NCBI GenBank assembly: GCA_041485905.1
Contig: JBGPKK010000156.1
Span: 1-10,766 of the forward strand
Reading direction: 5' to 3'
Source: JAHFUI01 sp041485905
GTDB taxonomy: Bacteria; Acidobacteriota; Vicinamibacteria; Vicinamibacterales; CAVVIG01
Length of the DNA: 10,766 nucleotides
Shown here: piece by piece, positions 5,092 to 10,766 of the stretch
Layout: each line of letters opens with the position of its first letter
How positions within the stretch are numbered: the stretch's first letter is position 1
Program-made: the position numbers and the translations under genes
Notes under the pieces: model-generated
What the model was told of the DNA's origin: nothing
What the model saw: the letters and a program-made list of their open reading frames with translations, nothing else
The model's database searches: none

Positions 5092-7586
5092 TGGCTTCAC
5101 TGGGAACGTTTCTTCTTCTTGCCACGTTCGTCGTCTGCGCGTACTCCGCGGTCATTTCGGTGGCCGGCGCGCGGCGCGGCTCCCGACGGCTGGTTGAGAG
5201 CGGCGTCGGCGCGTTCTATCTCGTGGCCGCCCTGATGACGGTCGCCTCGGCGGTCATCATCAACGCCTTCCTCAGCGAGGACTATTCGATTAAGTACGTC
5301 CAGCACTATTCCGACAGCGTCCAGCCGCTCTTCTACAAGATCACGTCGTACTGGGGCGGCCTGGACGGGTCGATCATGTTCTGGGTTTTCCTGCTGTCGA
5401 TCTTCGGATCCATCGCGGTCTACGTGAACCGCGAGCGGCACCGCGAGCTCATCCCGTACGTCGTCGCGGTCATCTCGACGGTGCAGATGTTCTTTCTGTA
5501 CCTGATGGTCGTGCACAGGAACCCGTTCACGACGTTCGTCACCACGGCGCCGACCGACGGCCGCGGGCTGAATCCGCTGCTGCAGAACTTCTACATGGCG
5601 ATTCATCCGCCGTCGCTCTATACGGGCTTCGTCGGCATGACCATTCCGTTTGCGTTCGGCATGGCCGCGCTCATCACCGGTCAGCTCGACGACTCGTGGC
5701 TGCGCGCCGTCCGCCGCTGGACGATGTTCAGCTGGCTGTTCCTGTCGTTCGGGCTGACGCTGGGGATGATCTGGGCGTACGAAGAGCTGGGCTGGGGCGG
5801 CTACTGGGGTTGGGATCCGGTCGAGAACGCCGGCCTGCTGCCGTGGTTCACGGCGACTGCGTTCCTGCACTCGGTCATCGTTCAAGAGCGGCGCAGCATG
5901 CTGCGCATCTGGAACGTCACGCTCGTGATCATGACCTTCTTCCTCACCATCTTCGGCACGTTCATGACGCGCTCGGGGGTCGTGCAGTCGGTGCACGCGT
6001 TCGGCGAGGATCCGATTCTGGCCTGGTTGTTCACCGGGTTCATGGCGGTGATTCTCGTCTTCAGCTTCGGGTTCGTTATTTACAGGCTGCCACTGCTTCG
6101 CTCGCGCAACGAGCTCGACTCGTGGGTGTCGCGCGAGGCGGCGTTCCTGGTGAACAACTGGATTCTGCTGTTCTCGGCGCTGTTCGTGCTGTTCGCGACG
6201 ATGTTTCCCACGCTCAGCCATGCCATCAGAGGCGAGCGGCTCACCGTCGGTCCCACGTTCTTCAATCGGTGGATGCTGCCGATTGGTCTGTTCATGTTGT
6301 TCCTGACCGGCTTCGGCCCGCTGCTCGCGTGGCGCAAGGCGACGCTGATCAACCTCCGCGACCAGTTTCTGTGGCCGACGCTTTCGGCGGTGGTGACGAC
6401 GGTGGCGCTGGCGGCGCTGGGTGTGCGTGTGTGGTCGTCGGGCCTGTGCTTCGCGCTCTCGGCGTTCGTCACGGGCACCATCGTCCAGGAGTTCTGGCGC
6501 GGCACCAACATTCGCCGCGGCGCCACGGGCACCGATTTCCTGACGGCGCTGATCGGCCTCGTGGGCCGCAACAAGCGCCGGTACGGCGGCTACATCGTCC
6601 ATCTCGGGATCATGCTGATGTTTCTCGGCTTCGCCGGGAACGGCTTCAAGCGCGAGCAGATCCTGCAGCTGAATCTGGGGCAGCAGGTCAGTGTCGGCCA
6701 TTACACGCTGCGTAACGACGGCGTGAAAATCAGCGACGACGGCCAGAAGCAGATGGTCACCGGCTACATCACCGTGTTCCGGGACGGCAAGCAGCTGGAC
6801 ACCGTGTACCCGGCGAAGTGGTTCTACCGGAAGCATGAAGAGGAACCGACCACCGAGGTGGCGATCCGGCGCACGTTCGCGGAGGATCTCTACATCGTGC
6901 TCGCCTTCCAGCCGAGCGATCTCAAAACGCAGACCGCCAGTCTGCAGATCAACATCAATCCGCTGGTGGACTGGATCTGGTTCGGCTTCGGGATCATGGC
7001 GCTCGGAACGGGCATCGCGCTGCTGCCGGAGCGGAGCTACGCGTTTGCGCTCGCCAAGCTGCCGGAAGCGGCCGCCAGTCCCGCCGCGACGACCGTCGCG
7101 CTGCTGCTCGCGCTGCTGCTGTCGTCGGCGTCGCTCTCGGCGCAGCACGTCGTCGGCGACAACGGGGAAGCGGCGATCTTGAAGCCTCGCAACGCGCTCG
7201 AACAACAGATGCGGCAAGAGATGGCGTGCATCTGTAACGGGTGCGAGCACGAACCGCTGACCAAGTGCCCCTGCTCGGTGGCCCAACAGATGCGCGGCGA
7301 GCTGCGGTCGCAAATCGATCTGGGAAAGACCCACGACGAGATGATTTCGCACTTCATCGCGCTGTACGGTGGTCAGTATTTTCTCGGCGCGCCCATCGAC
7401 AAAGGGTTCAACCGCCTCGCATGGCTGTTCCCGTATCTGGCCGGCGCCACGGGCCTCGTCCTCGTGGGCGTGACCGCGAAACGGTGGTCGCGAAGAGACG
7501 GTGACGTCGAGACCGCGCCGGTATCGGCCCCGCCAGACCCCGCTCTCGAGGAACGGCTCGACGATGAGCTCAGAAACCTCGACTGA
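5091..7586 (+). CDS. ccmF: CcmF heme lyase fused to a CcmH-like thiol-redox domain
   Basis: CcmF takes heme from holo-CcmE and, with CcmH, attaches it to CxxCH cysteines of apocytochrome c at the outer face of the inner membrane. Residues 1 to about 650 are a complete multi-helix CcmF: WWD tryptophan-rich motif at 228-247 with WGWDPVENA, and the conserved histidines His172 (AIHPPS), His260 (FLHS), His302 (VHAF) and His504 (YIVHLG). Residues 665-684 then form a signal-peptide-like hydrophobic helix ending LSAQ, followed by a CcmH-like domain with Cys713, Cys715, Cys718, Cys726 and Cys728 (CICNGC then CPC), the helical GELRSQIDLGKTHDEMISHFIALYG and a closing membrane helix (about 776-796). Total length is 831, against roughly 640-660 for ordinary CcmF, so the added ~170 residues are a CcmH unit. 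An AGGA five bases before the ATG supports the start. The reading frame is continuous with no stop at the junction. Confidence 0.94.
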   Translation: MASLGTFLLLATFVVCAYSAVISVAGARRGSRRLVESGVGAFYLVAALMTVASAVIINAFLSEDYSIKYVQHYSDSVQPLFYKITSYWGGLDGSIMFWVFLLSIFGSIAVYVNRERHRELIPYVVAVISTVQMFFLYLMVVHRNPFTTFVTTAPTDGRGLNPLLQNFYMAIHPPSLYTGFVGMTIPFAFGMAALITGQLDDSWLRAVRRWTMFSWLFLSFGLTLGMIWAYEELGWGGYWGWDPVENAGLLPWFTATAFLHSVIVQERRSMLRIWNVTLVIMTFFLTIFGTFMTRSGVVQSVHAFGEDPILAWLFTGFMAVILVFSFGFVIYRLPLLRSRNELDSWVSREAAFLVNNWILLFSALFVLFATMFPTLSHAIRGERLTVGPTFFNRWMLPIGLFMLFLTGFGPLLAWRKATLINLRDQFLWPTLSAVVTTVALAALGVRVWSSGLCFALSAFVTGTIVQEFWRGTNIRRGATGTDFLTALIGLVGRNKRRYGGYIVHLGIMLMFLGFAGNGFKREQILQLNLGQQVSVGHYTLRNDGVKISDDGQKQMVTGYITVFRDGKQLDTVYPAKWFYRKHEEEPTTEVAIRRTFAEDLYIVLAFQPSDLKTQTASLQININPLVDWIWFGFGIMALGTGIALLPERSYAFALAKLPEAAASPAATTVALLLALLLSSASLSAQHVVGDNGEAAILKPRNALEQQMRQEMACICNGCEHEPLTKCPCSVAQQMRGELRSQIDLGKTHDEMISHFIALYGGQYFLGAPIDKGFNRLAWLFPYLAGATGLVLVGVTAKRWSRRDGDVETAPVSAPPDPALEERLDDELRNLD

Positions 7587-8142
7587 CACGATCCGCCTCA
7601 AGGCGGACCAACGAGCCGACAACACTCTCCACCCCTGGCAGTTCTTCGTGCTCGCCGCTCTGGGCTGCTCGACGGCGGCGCTCTTTGCCAGCCGCGGACA
7701 GGGGATCACCGCCGTCGTGCTGTTGACGGTGCTCATGGGAGCCACCGCGCTCGTCGGTCTGGCGGTGCTCCGAACCCTGCGTCCGCTGGTGACTCCGGAA
7801 GACGATCGGACCTCGATGATCGGGCAGCGGACCAGGGTCGCGCTCGAGCGCGAGAAAATGCTGGCGCTCCGATCCATTAAAGAGCTCGAATTCGATCGCG
7901 CGATGGGGAAGTTGTCCGATACCGACTGGCGCGACATGTCCGGCCGGCTGCGAGCCCGTGCGTCCCGCCTGATGCGTCAGTTGGACGCCGGCACCGGATA
8001 TCGCGAACAGATCGAACGCGACCTGGCGAAGCGGATCGGCAATGCGCCTGCGCCAGCGACGACGGCCCGCGCCTGTACGTCGTGCGCGACGGACAATGAG
8101 GCCGATGCGCGCTACTGCAAGAATTGCGGCAACAAGCTTTAA
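7564..8142 (+). CDS. Two-helix membrane protein with C-terminal zinc ribbon, CcmI-loop-like
   Basis: A 192-residue protein. After a polar N-terminus come two probable membrane helices (about 26-44 and 48-70), then a charged helical segment (about 90-160) and a C-terminal zinc ribbon with Cys171-x-x-Cys174 and Cys185-x-x-Cys188 (CTSC...CKNCG). The segment IKELEFDRAMGKL to LD (105-141) has the pattern of the cytoplasmic loop of CcmI, the apocytochrome-handling subunit, but no TPR domain is present. The frame is open to 7501; ATG 7564 is preferred because GAGGAA at 7548-7553 lies 10 nt upstream and translation from 7501 would overlap ccmF far more. It overlaps the ccmF end by 23 bp, so it is surely co-transcribed with the Ccm genes. 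A role in heme delivery or CcmF/H assembly is inferred from position only. It might be named zinc-ribbon domain protein in databases. Confidence 0.85.
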   Translation: MSSETSTDTIRLKADQRADNTLHPWQFFVLAALGCSTAALFASRGQGITAVVLLTVLMGATALVGLAVLRTLRPLVTPEDDRTSMIGQRTRVALEREKMLALRSIKELEFDRAMGKLSDTDWRDMSGRLRARASRLMRQLDAGTGYREQIERDLAKRIGNAPAPATTARACTSCATDNEADARYCKNCGNKL

Positions 8143-8155
8143 GCAACGCTTGATC

Positions 8156-8256
8156 AACACAAGGGACACAAAGGACACGAAGGTTCAATGCGTCTAGGAA
8201 TTCGTTGTGAAAAGCTGACGGGTATTTGCGTTTGTGTCCTTGGTGTCCTTTGTGTT
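8156..8256 (+). repeat. Long imperfect inverted repeat flanking a start codon (9-bp GGACACAAA units)
   Basis: The left arm (8156-8181) and right arm (8231-8256) are reverse complements at 23 of 26 positions. As RNA, two of the three differences are G-U wobbles, leaving one mismatch. Each arm is built from nonamers: GGACACAAA and GGACACGAA on the left, TTTGTGTCC and TTGGTGTCC on the right. The 49-nt loop contains the ATG at 8188. The left arm is intergenic; the right arm encodes the hydrophobic core of the next protein's signal peptide. Confidence 0.85.
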
Positions 8257-9426
8257 TTCCCCGCGGTGGCGCGAGCACAGGTCCAGATGCCGGACCCCAA
8301 GCAGATGTCCGGCATACCGCGTCCGGTCACGGATCTTCCGAACGGCACCGTCTCGGTCCGACTCATTCGCGGCGAGCTCTCGAACAATATTCAGAATTTC
8401 CCTGTGGAGCTTCACGTCGGATCGCAGGTACGGACGGCGAAGACAGACGAAGCGGGGCGCGCAGAGTTCAGCAGCCTTCCGTTTGGCGCGCGGCTAAAAG
8501 CCGTGGCCGTCGTCGACGGCGAGCGTCTCGAGTCGGAAGAGTTTTCGGCGCCCACGCAGGGCGGGATACGCCTGCTGCTCGTCGCGACGGACACATCCAA
8601 GGGGCCGGCCACTGAACCGGGGGCCGCTGCGATTTCCGGCCAGGTCGTCATCGGCGGGCAAACGCGCATCATCGTCCAGCCAGGGGATGAGTCGCTCGAG
8701 ATCTACTACCTGCTCGATATCGCGAACAACGCGCGCGTCCCGGTGAACCCGCCGACCGACTTCACGTTCGACATGCCGAAAGGAGCGACCGGGACGGCCA
8801 TTCTCGAGGGGTCGTCTCCGAATGCGAGCGTGAAAGACGGACGCGTCACGGTGAAGGGTCCGTTTGCGCCAGGGCGGACGCTGGTCCAGGTCGGCGCGGT
8901 GCTGTCGGCGGGAGACGCCTCGGTGCAGATTACGCAGCGTTTTCCAGCCATGCTCGAGCAACTCGCCATCGTCGTCAAGAAAGTGGGCGAGACGACGCTC
9001 GCATCGCCTCAAATCGCCACCCAGCAGGAGATGACGGCGTCCGGCGACGCGTACATCGCCGGCACTGGAGGATCGGTCGCCGCCGGGCAGCAGATCCAGT
9101 TCACGCTCGACAACCTGCCGCATCACAGCCCGCTGCCGCGGGTGATCGCGCTCTCGCTCGCCGGCATCATCGTCGTCGTCGGCGTGTGGATGTGCCGGCG
9201 GCCCGACGACACCGGGTCGCTCGCCGCCGAGCGCAAACGTCTCGCCTCACGACGGGACAAGCTGTTCAACGATCTCGTGAAACTGGAGCACGACAGCCGC
9301 AGCGGCAAGGTCGGCGCGACACGCTACGGGTCCAGGCGCGAGGAGATCGTCACCGCCCTCGAACACATCTACGGCGCGCTCGACAGCGACGACCACGGCC
9401 CCGAGCCTGTCGATCGCGCAGCCTAA
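8188..9426 (+). CDS. Exported, membrane-anchored protein of unknown function in the Ccm operon
   Basis: Function not recognised. The 412 residues read as a signal peptide (1-30, h-region about 12-25, cleavage after AVARA), a beta-rich extracytoplasmic region with a carboxypeptidase-regulatory-like or Ig-like stretch (about 52-135, including TVSVRLIRGELS, KTDEAGRAEFSSLPFG and AVAVVDGERLESEEF), a second beta-rich domain (about 147-310), one membrane helix (about 318-336) and a cytoplasmic charged tail (337-412) predicted to be helical. The tail segment LVKLEHDSRSGKV to LD (363-399) parallels a segment in the preceding gene product and resembles the CcmI cytoplasmic loop. ATG 8188 is the only start that retains the signal peptide; AAGG at 8180-8183 lies 4 nt upstream, partly inside the inverted-repeat stem. 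It lies 45 bp after the zinc-ribbon gene and abuts ccmA, so it is part of the operon. A periplasmic scaffold for heme ligation is a guess from context. Confidence 0.85.
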   Translation: MRLGIRCEKLTGICVCVLGVLCVFPAVARAQVQMPDPKQMSGIPRPVTDLPNGTVSVRLIRGELSNNIQNFPVELHVGSQVRTAKTDEAGRAEFSSLPFGARLKAVAVVDGERLESEEFSAPTQGGIRLLLVATDTSKGPATEPGAAAISGQVVIGGQTRIIVQPGDESLEIYYLLDIANNARVPVNPPTDFTFDMPKGATGTAILEGSSPNASVKDGRVTVKGPFAPGRTLVQVGAVLSAGDASVQITQRFPAMLEQLAIVVKKVGETTLASPQIATQQEMTASGDAYIAGTGGSVAAGQQIQFTLDNLPHHSPLPRVIALSLAGIIVVVGVWMCRRPDDTGSLAAERKRLASRRDKLFNDLVKLEHDSRSGKVGATRYGSRREEIVTALEHIYGALDSDDHGPEPVDRAA

Positions 9427-10146
9427 ATGCCTCCACGAACACACGCCGTCGATTTCGACCAGGTCTCACTGGTCGACGTCACCCGGCATTTCGGCCGGCG
9501 ACGGGCCGTTTCCCACGTCAGTTTCTCGGCGCGCCGCGGCGACATTGTCGGACTGCTCGGACCGAATGGCGCCGGCAAGTCGACGCTGATCAGTATTGCG
9601 GCGACGCTCATGGCGGCCGGCACCGGAAACGTTCGGTACGGCGATGGCGACGCTCGCAGTTACGGCCCCGCCCTCCGCGGCCGGATTGGCCTTCTCGCCC
9701 ACGAGCTTCATCTCTATCCCGAGTTGTCGGCGCGTCAGAACCTCGCGTTCTTCGCGCGGCTGTACGGTCTCGACGCCGGCGACCGCGTCAATGCCGCGCT
9801 CCAGGCCGCGGATCTGATCGAGCGGGCCGATGAGGATGTGTCCGGCTACTCGCGCGGGATGCGTCAGCGGCTCGCGCTCGAGCGTGCGTTGCTCCACGGC
9901 CCGCGCCTCGTGCTGCTGGACGAACCCTTCACCGGTCTCGACGACCGCGCCGTCGGGATGGCCGCGGATCGCGTCAGGCGAATCGCTTCCGAAGGGGCGA
10001 TCGTTCTGCTGGCGACACACGACCTCGATCTGGCCGATGGCCTGGTGACACGCGTCCTGCTGATGCGCGAGGGCCGGCTCATCGCGGACCAAGCCGCTGG
10101 TACTGGTCTCCGCGCGCGCTATCGTTCGCTCATCGGCGGGGCCTGA
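9427..10146 (+). CDS. ccmA: Heme exporter / holo-CcmE release ABC transporter ATPase CcmA
   Basis: CcmA is the cytoplasmic ATPase of the CcmABCD complex, which uses ATP to release heme-loaded CcmE from CcmC. The 239 residues contain Walker A GPNGAGKST (45-53), the signature YSRGMRQR (141-148) in place of LSGGQ, Walker B LVLLDEP (161-167) with catalytic Glu166, a D-loop GLDD and the switch His198 in ATHD. The signature and the HELHLYPELSARQNL stretch fit CcmA-like ATPases; the Q-loop position appears to be Glu93 (AHEL) where E. coli CcmA has HQ. The length is slightly above the roughly 200-residue minimal CcmA, with an extra C-terminal piece. The ATG follows the previous TAA with no gap and no clear ribosome binding site. 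ccmB overlaps its stop, which fixes the assignment to CcmA over generic ABC ATPases. Confidence 0.92.
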   Translation: MPPRTHAVDFDQVSLVDVTRHFGRRRAVSHVSFSARRGDIVGLLGPNGAGKSTLISIAATLMAAGTGNVRYGDGDARSYGPALRGRIGLLAHELHLYPELSARQNLAFFARLYGLDAGDRVNAALQAADLIERADEDVSGYSRGMRQRLALERALLHGPRLVLLDEPFTGLDDRAVGMAADRVRRIASEGAIVLLATHDLDLADGLVTRVLLMREGRLIADQAAGTGLRARYRSLIGGA

Positions 10147-10766
10147 TGTTCCTGAAGGTCGCGCTGCTCATCCTGCGGAAGGACGTGGCCATCGAGCTGA
10201 AGAGCCGCGAGCTTCTGTATACGACGCTGTTCTTCGCGGTGTCGTGCATCCTCGTCTTTTCGTTTGCATTCGTCAAAGAAGGCCGCGCGGTCGAGGATGT
10301 CGCGGCGGGCATCTTATGGATCGCCATTGCGTTTGCAGGCACGCTGGCGCTCGGCCGCACGTTCGAGCGCGAGCGGTTCGGTGACACGCTCAAGGCGCTG
10401 CTTCTGGCGCCGGCCGCGCGGCCCGCGATATATCTCGGGAAGCTTCTGGGTGTTGTGCTGCTGCTCTGTCTCGCCGAGCTGCTGCTGGTGCCGCTCGTCG
10501 CGCTGATGTTTTCGGCCGCGCTCTTCGCCCGGCCGTTGCTGCTTGTCGGCTTGCTGCTGACCGGGACCGTCGGATTCTGTGCCGTGGGGACGCTCTTCGC
10601 CGCGATGCTCGTGCGTGCCCGCACGCGCGACGTGCTGTTGCCGATCCTGTTGTATCCGATCACGGTTCCGGTGATGATTGCTGGCGTGCGCGGCACGGCG
10701 GCCCTGCTGGCGTCGCCGCCAGACGAGCCGGTCGCGACGATGTGGCTGGCGCTGCTTCTCAGCTTC
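10146..10766 (+). CDS. ccmB: Heme exporter membrane subunit CcmB (partial, C-terminal end missing)
   Basis: CcmB is the integral membrane partner of CcmA in the CcmABCD complex. The 207 visible residues run in frame to the right edge; CcmB is about 220 residues, so only a short C-terminal stretch is missing. The N-terminal KDVAIELKSRELL is the typical cytoplasmic entry motif, followed by hydrophobic segments (about 26-43, 55-72, 101-124, 128-153 and 158-175), the ALGRTFERERFGDTLKALL loop with LLAPAARPAIYLGKLLG, and LLPILLYPITVPVMIAG near 160-176, all characteristic of CcmB. The ATG overlaps the ccmA TGA (TGATG), implying coupled translation. ccmC would be expected next, beyond the window. Confidence 0.93.
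   Translation, partial: MFLKVALLILRKDVAIELKSRELLYTTLFFAVSCILVFSFAFVKEGRAVEDVAAGILWIAIAFAGTLALGRTFERERFGDTLKALLLAPAARPAIYLGKLLGVVLLLCLAELLLVPLVALMFSAALFARPLLLVGLLLTGTVGFCAVGTLFAAMLVRARTRDVLLPILLYPITVPVMIAGVRGTAALLASPPDEPVATMWLALLLSF

Noticed and set aside
5097..7937. A 946-codon open frame on the minus strand antisense to ccmF
   Set aside because: The translation is rich in Arg, His, Gln and Glu with no recognisable domain, and it covers a certain ccmF on the other strand. Long stop-free antisense frames are expected in GC-rich coding DNA.
8491..8503. Small palindrome CGGCT-AAA-AGCCG, similar to the centre of the maf hairpin
   Set aside because: The arms are only 5 bp, the residues encoded (RLKAV) fit the surrounding domain, and such short matches are common at this GC content.
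1..10766. CRISPR arrays, tRNA/rRNA genes, transposases, integrases, toxin-antitoxin or defence genes
   Set aside because: None seen. No regularly spaced repeats, no recognisable RNA gene and no mobile-element protein. The repeats present are short palindromes and simple tandem arrays.

Overview
The window is GC-rich chromosomal DNA with tightly packed genes and no gene-free stretch longer than about 175 bases. It holds eleven protein-coding genes, two of them cut by the window edges. The combination of a canonical recA, a split or variant cytochrome c maturation (Ccm) operon and short dispersed palindromic and AAAGTTC/GGACACAAA-type repeats suggests an environmental Gram-negative bacterium. 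My best guess is Acidobacteriota, perhaps the Vicinamibacteria. That placement is inference; no ribosomal gene is present to confirm it.

Left part (1-1626): recA lies on the minus strand and runs off the left edge, with a clear sigma-70-type promoter (TTGACT, 17 bp, TAGAAT) and a GGAG ribosome binding site. A YdjM-type membrane-bound metal-dependent hydrolase gene diverges from it. That gene carries a heptanucleotide tandem repeat inside its reading frame, and its end overlaps the convergent 3-hydroxybutyryl-CoA dehydrogenase gene by 69 bp.

Middle part (1558-4530): a minus-strand operon encodes a DUF721 (DciA-type) protein, an acetyl-CoA acetyltransferase and a 3-hydroxybutyryl-CoA dehydrogenase. 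The two enzymes interconvert acetyl-CoA, acetoacetyl-CoA and 3-hydroxybutyryl-CoA. A maf-type nucleotide pyrophosphatase gene diverges from the DUF721 gene across only 26 bp. It carries a perfect 10-bp-arm palindrome inside its coding sequence, and its 3' end runs into two further palindromes.

Right part (4630-10766): a plus-strand Ccm operon with overlapping or abutting genes: ccmE, a ccmF fused to a CcmH-like thiol-redox domain, a two-helix membrane protein with a zinc ribbon, an exported membrane-anchored protein of unknown function, ccmA, and ccmB (cut by the right edge). CcmA and CcmB would form the ABC transporter that releases holo-CcmE. CcmE would carry heme outside the membrane, and CcmF/H would ligate heme to apocytochrome thiols. 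The operon departs from the textbook layout in three ways: CcmE has a Cys-x-x-x-Tyr heme site instead of His, CcmH is fused to CcmF behind a retained signal-peptide-like helix, and two unannotated proteins share a 37-residue segment that resembles the cytoplasmic loop of CcmI. These three points are the most interesting content of the window.
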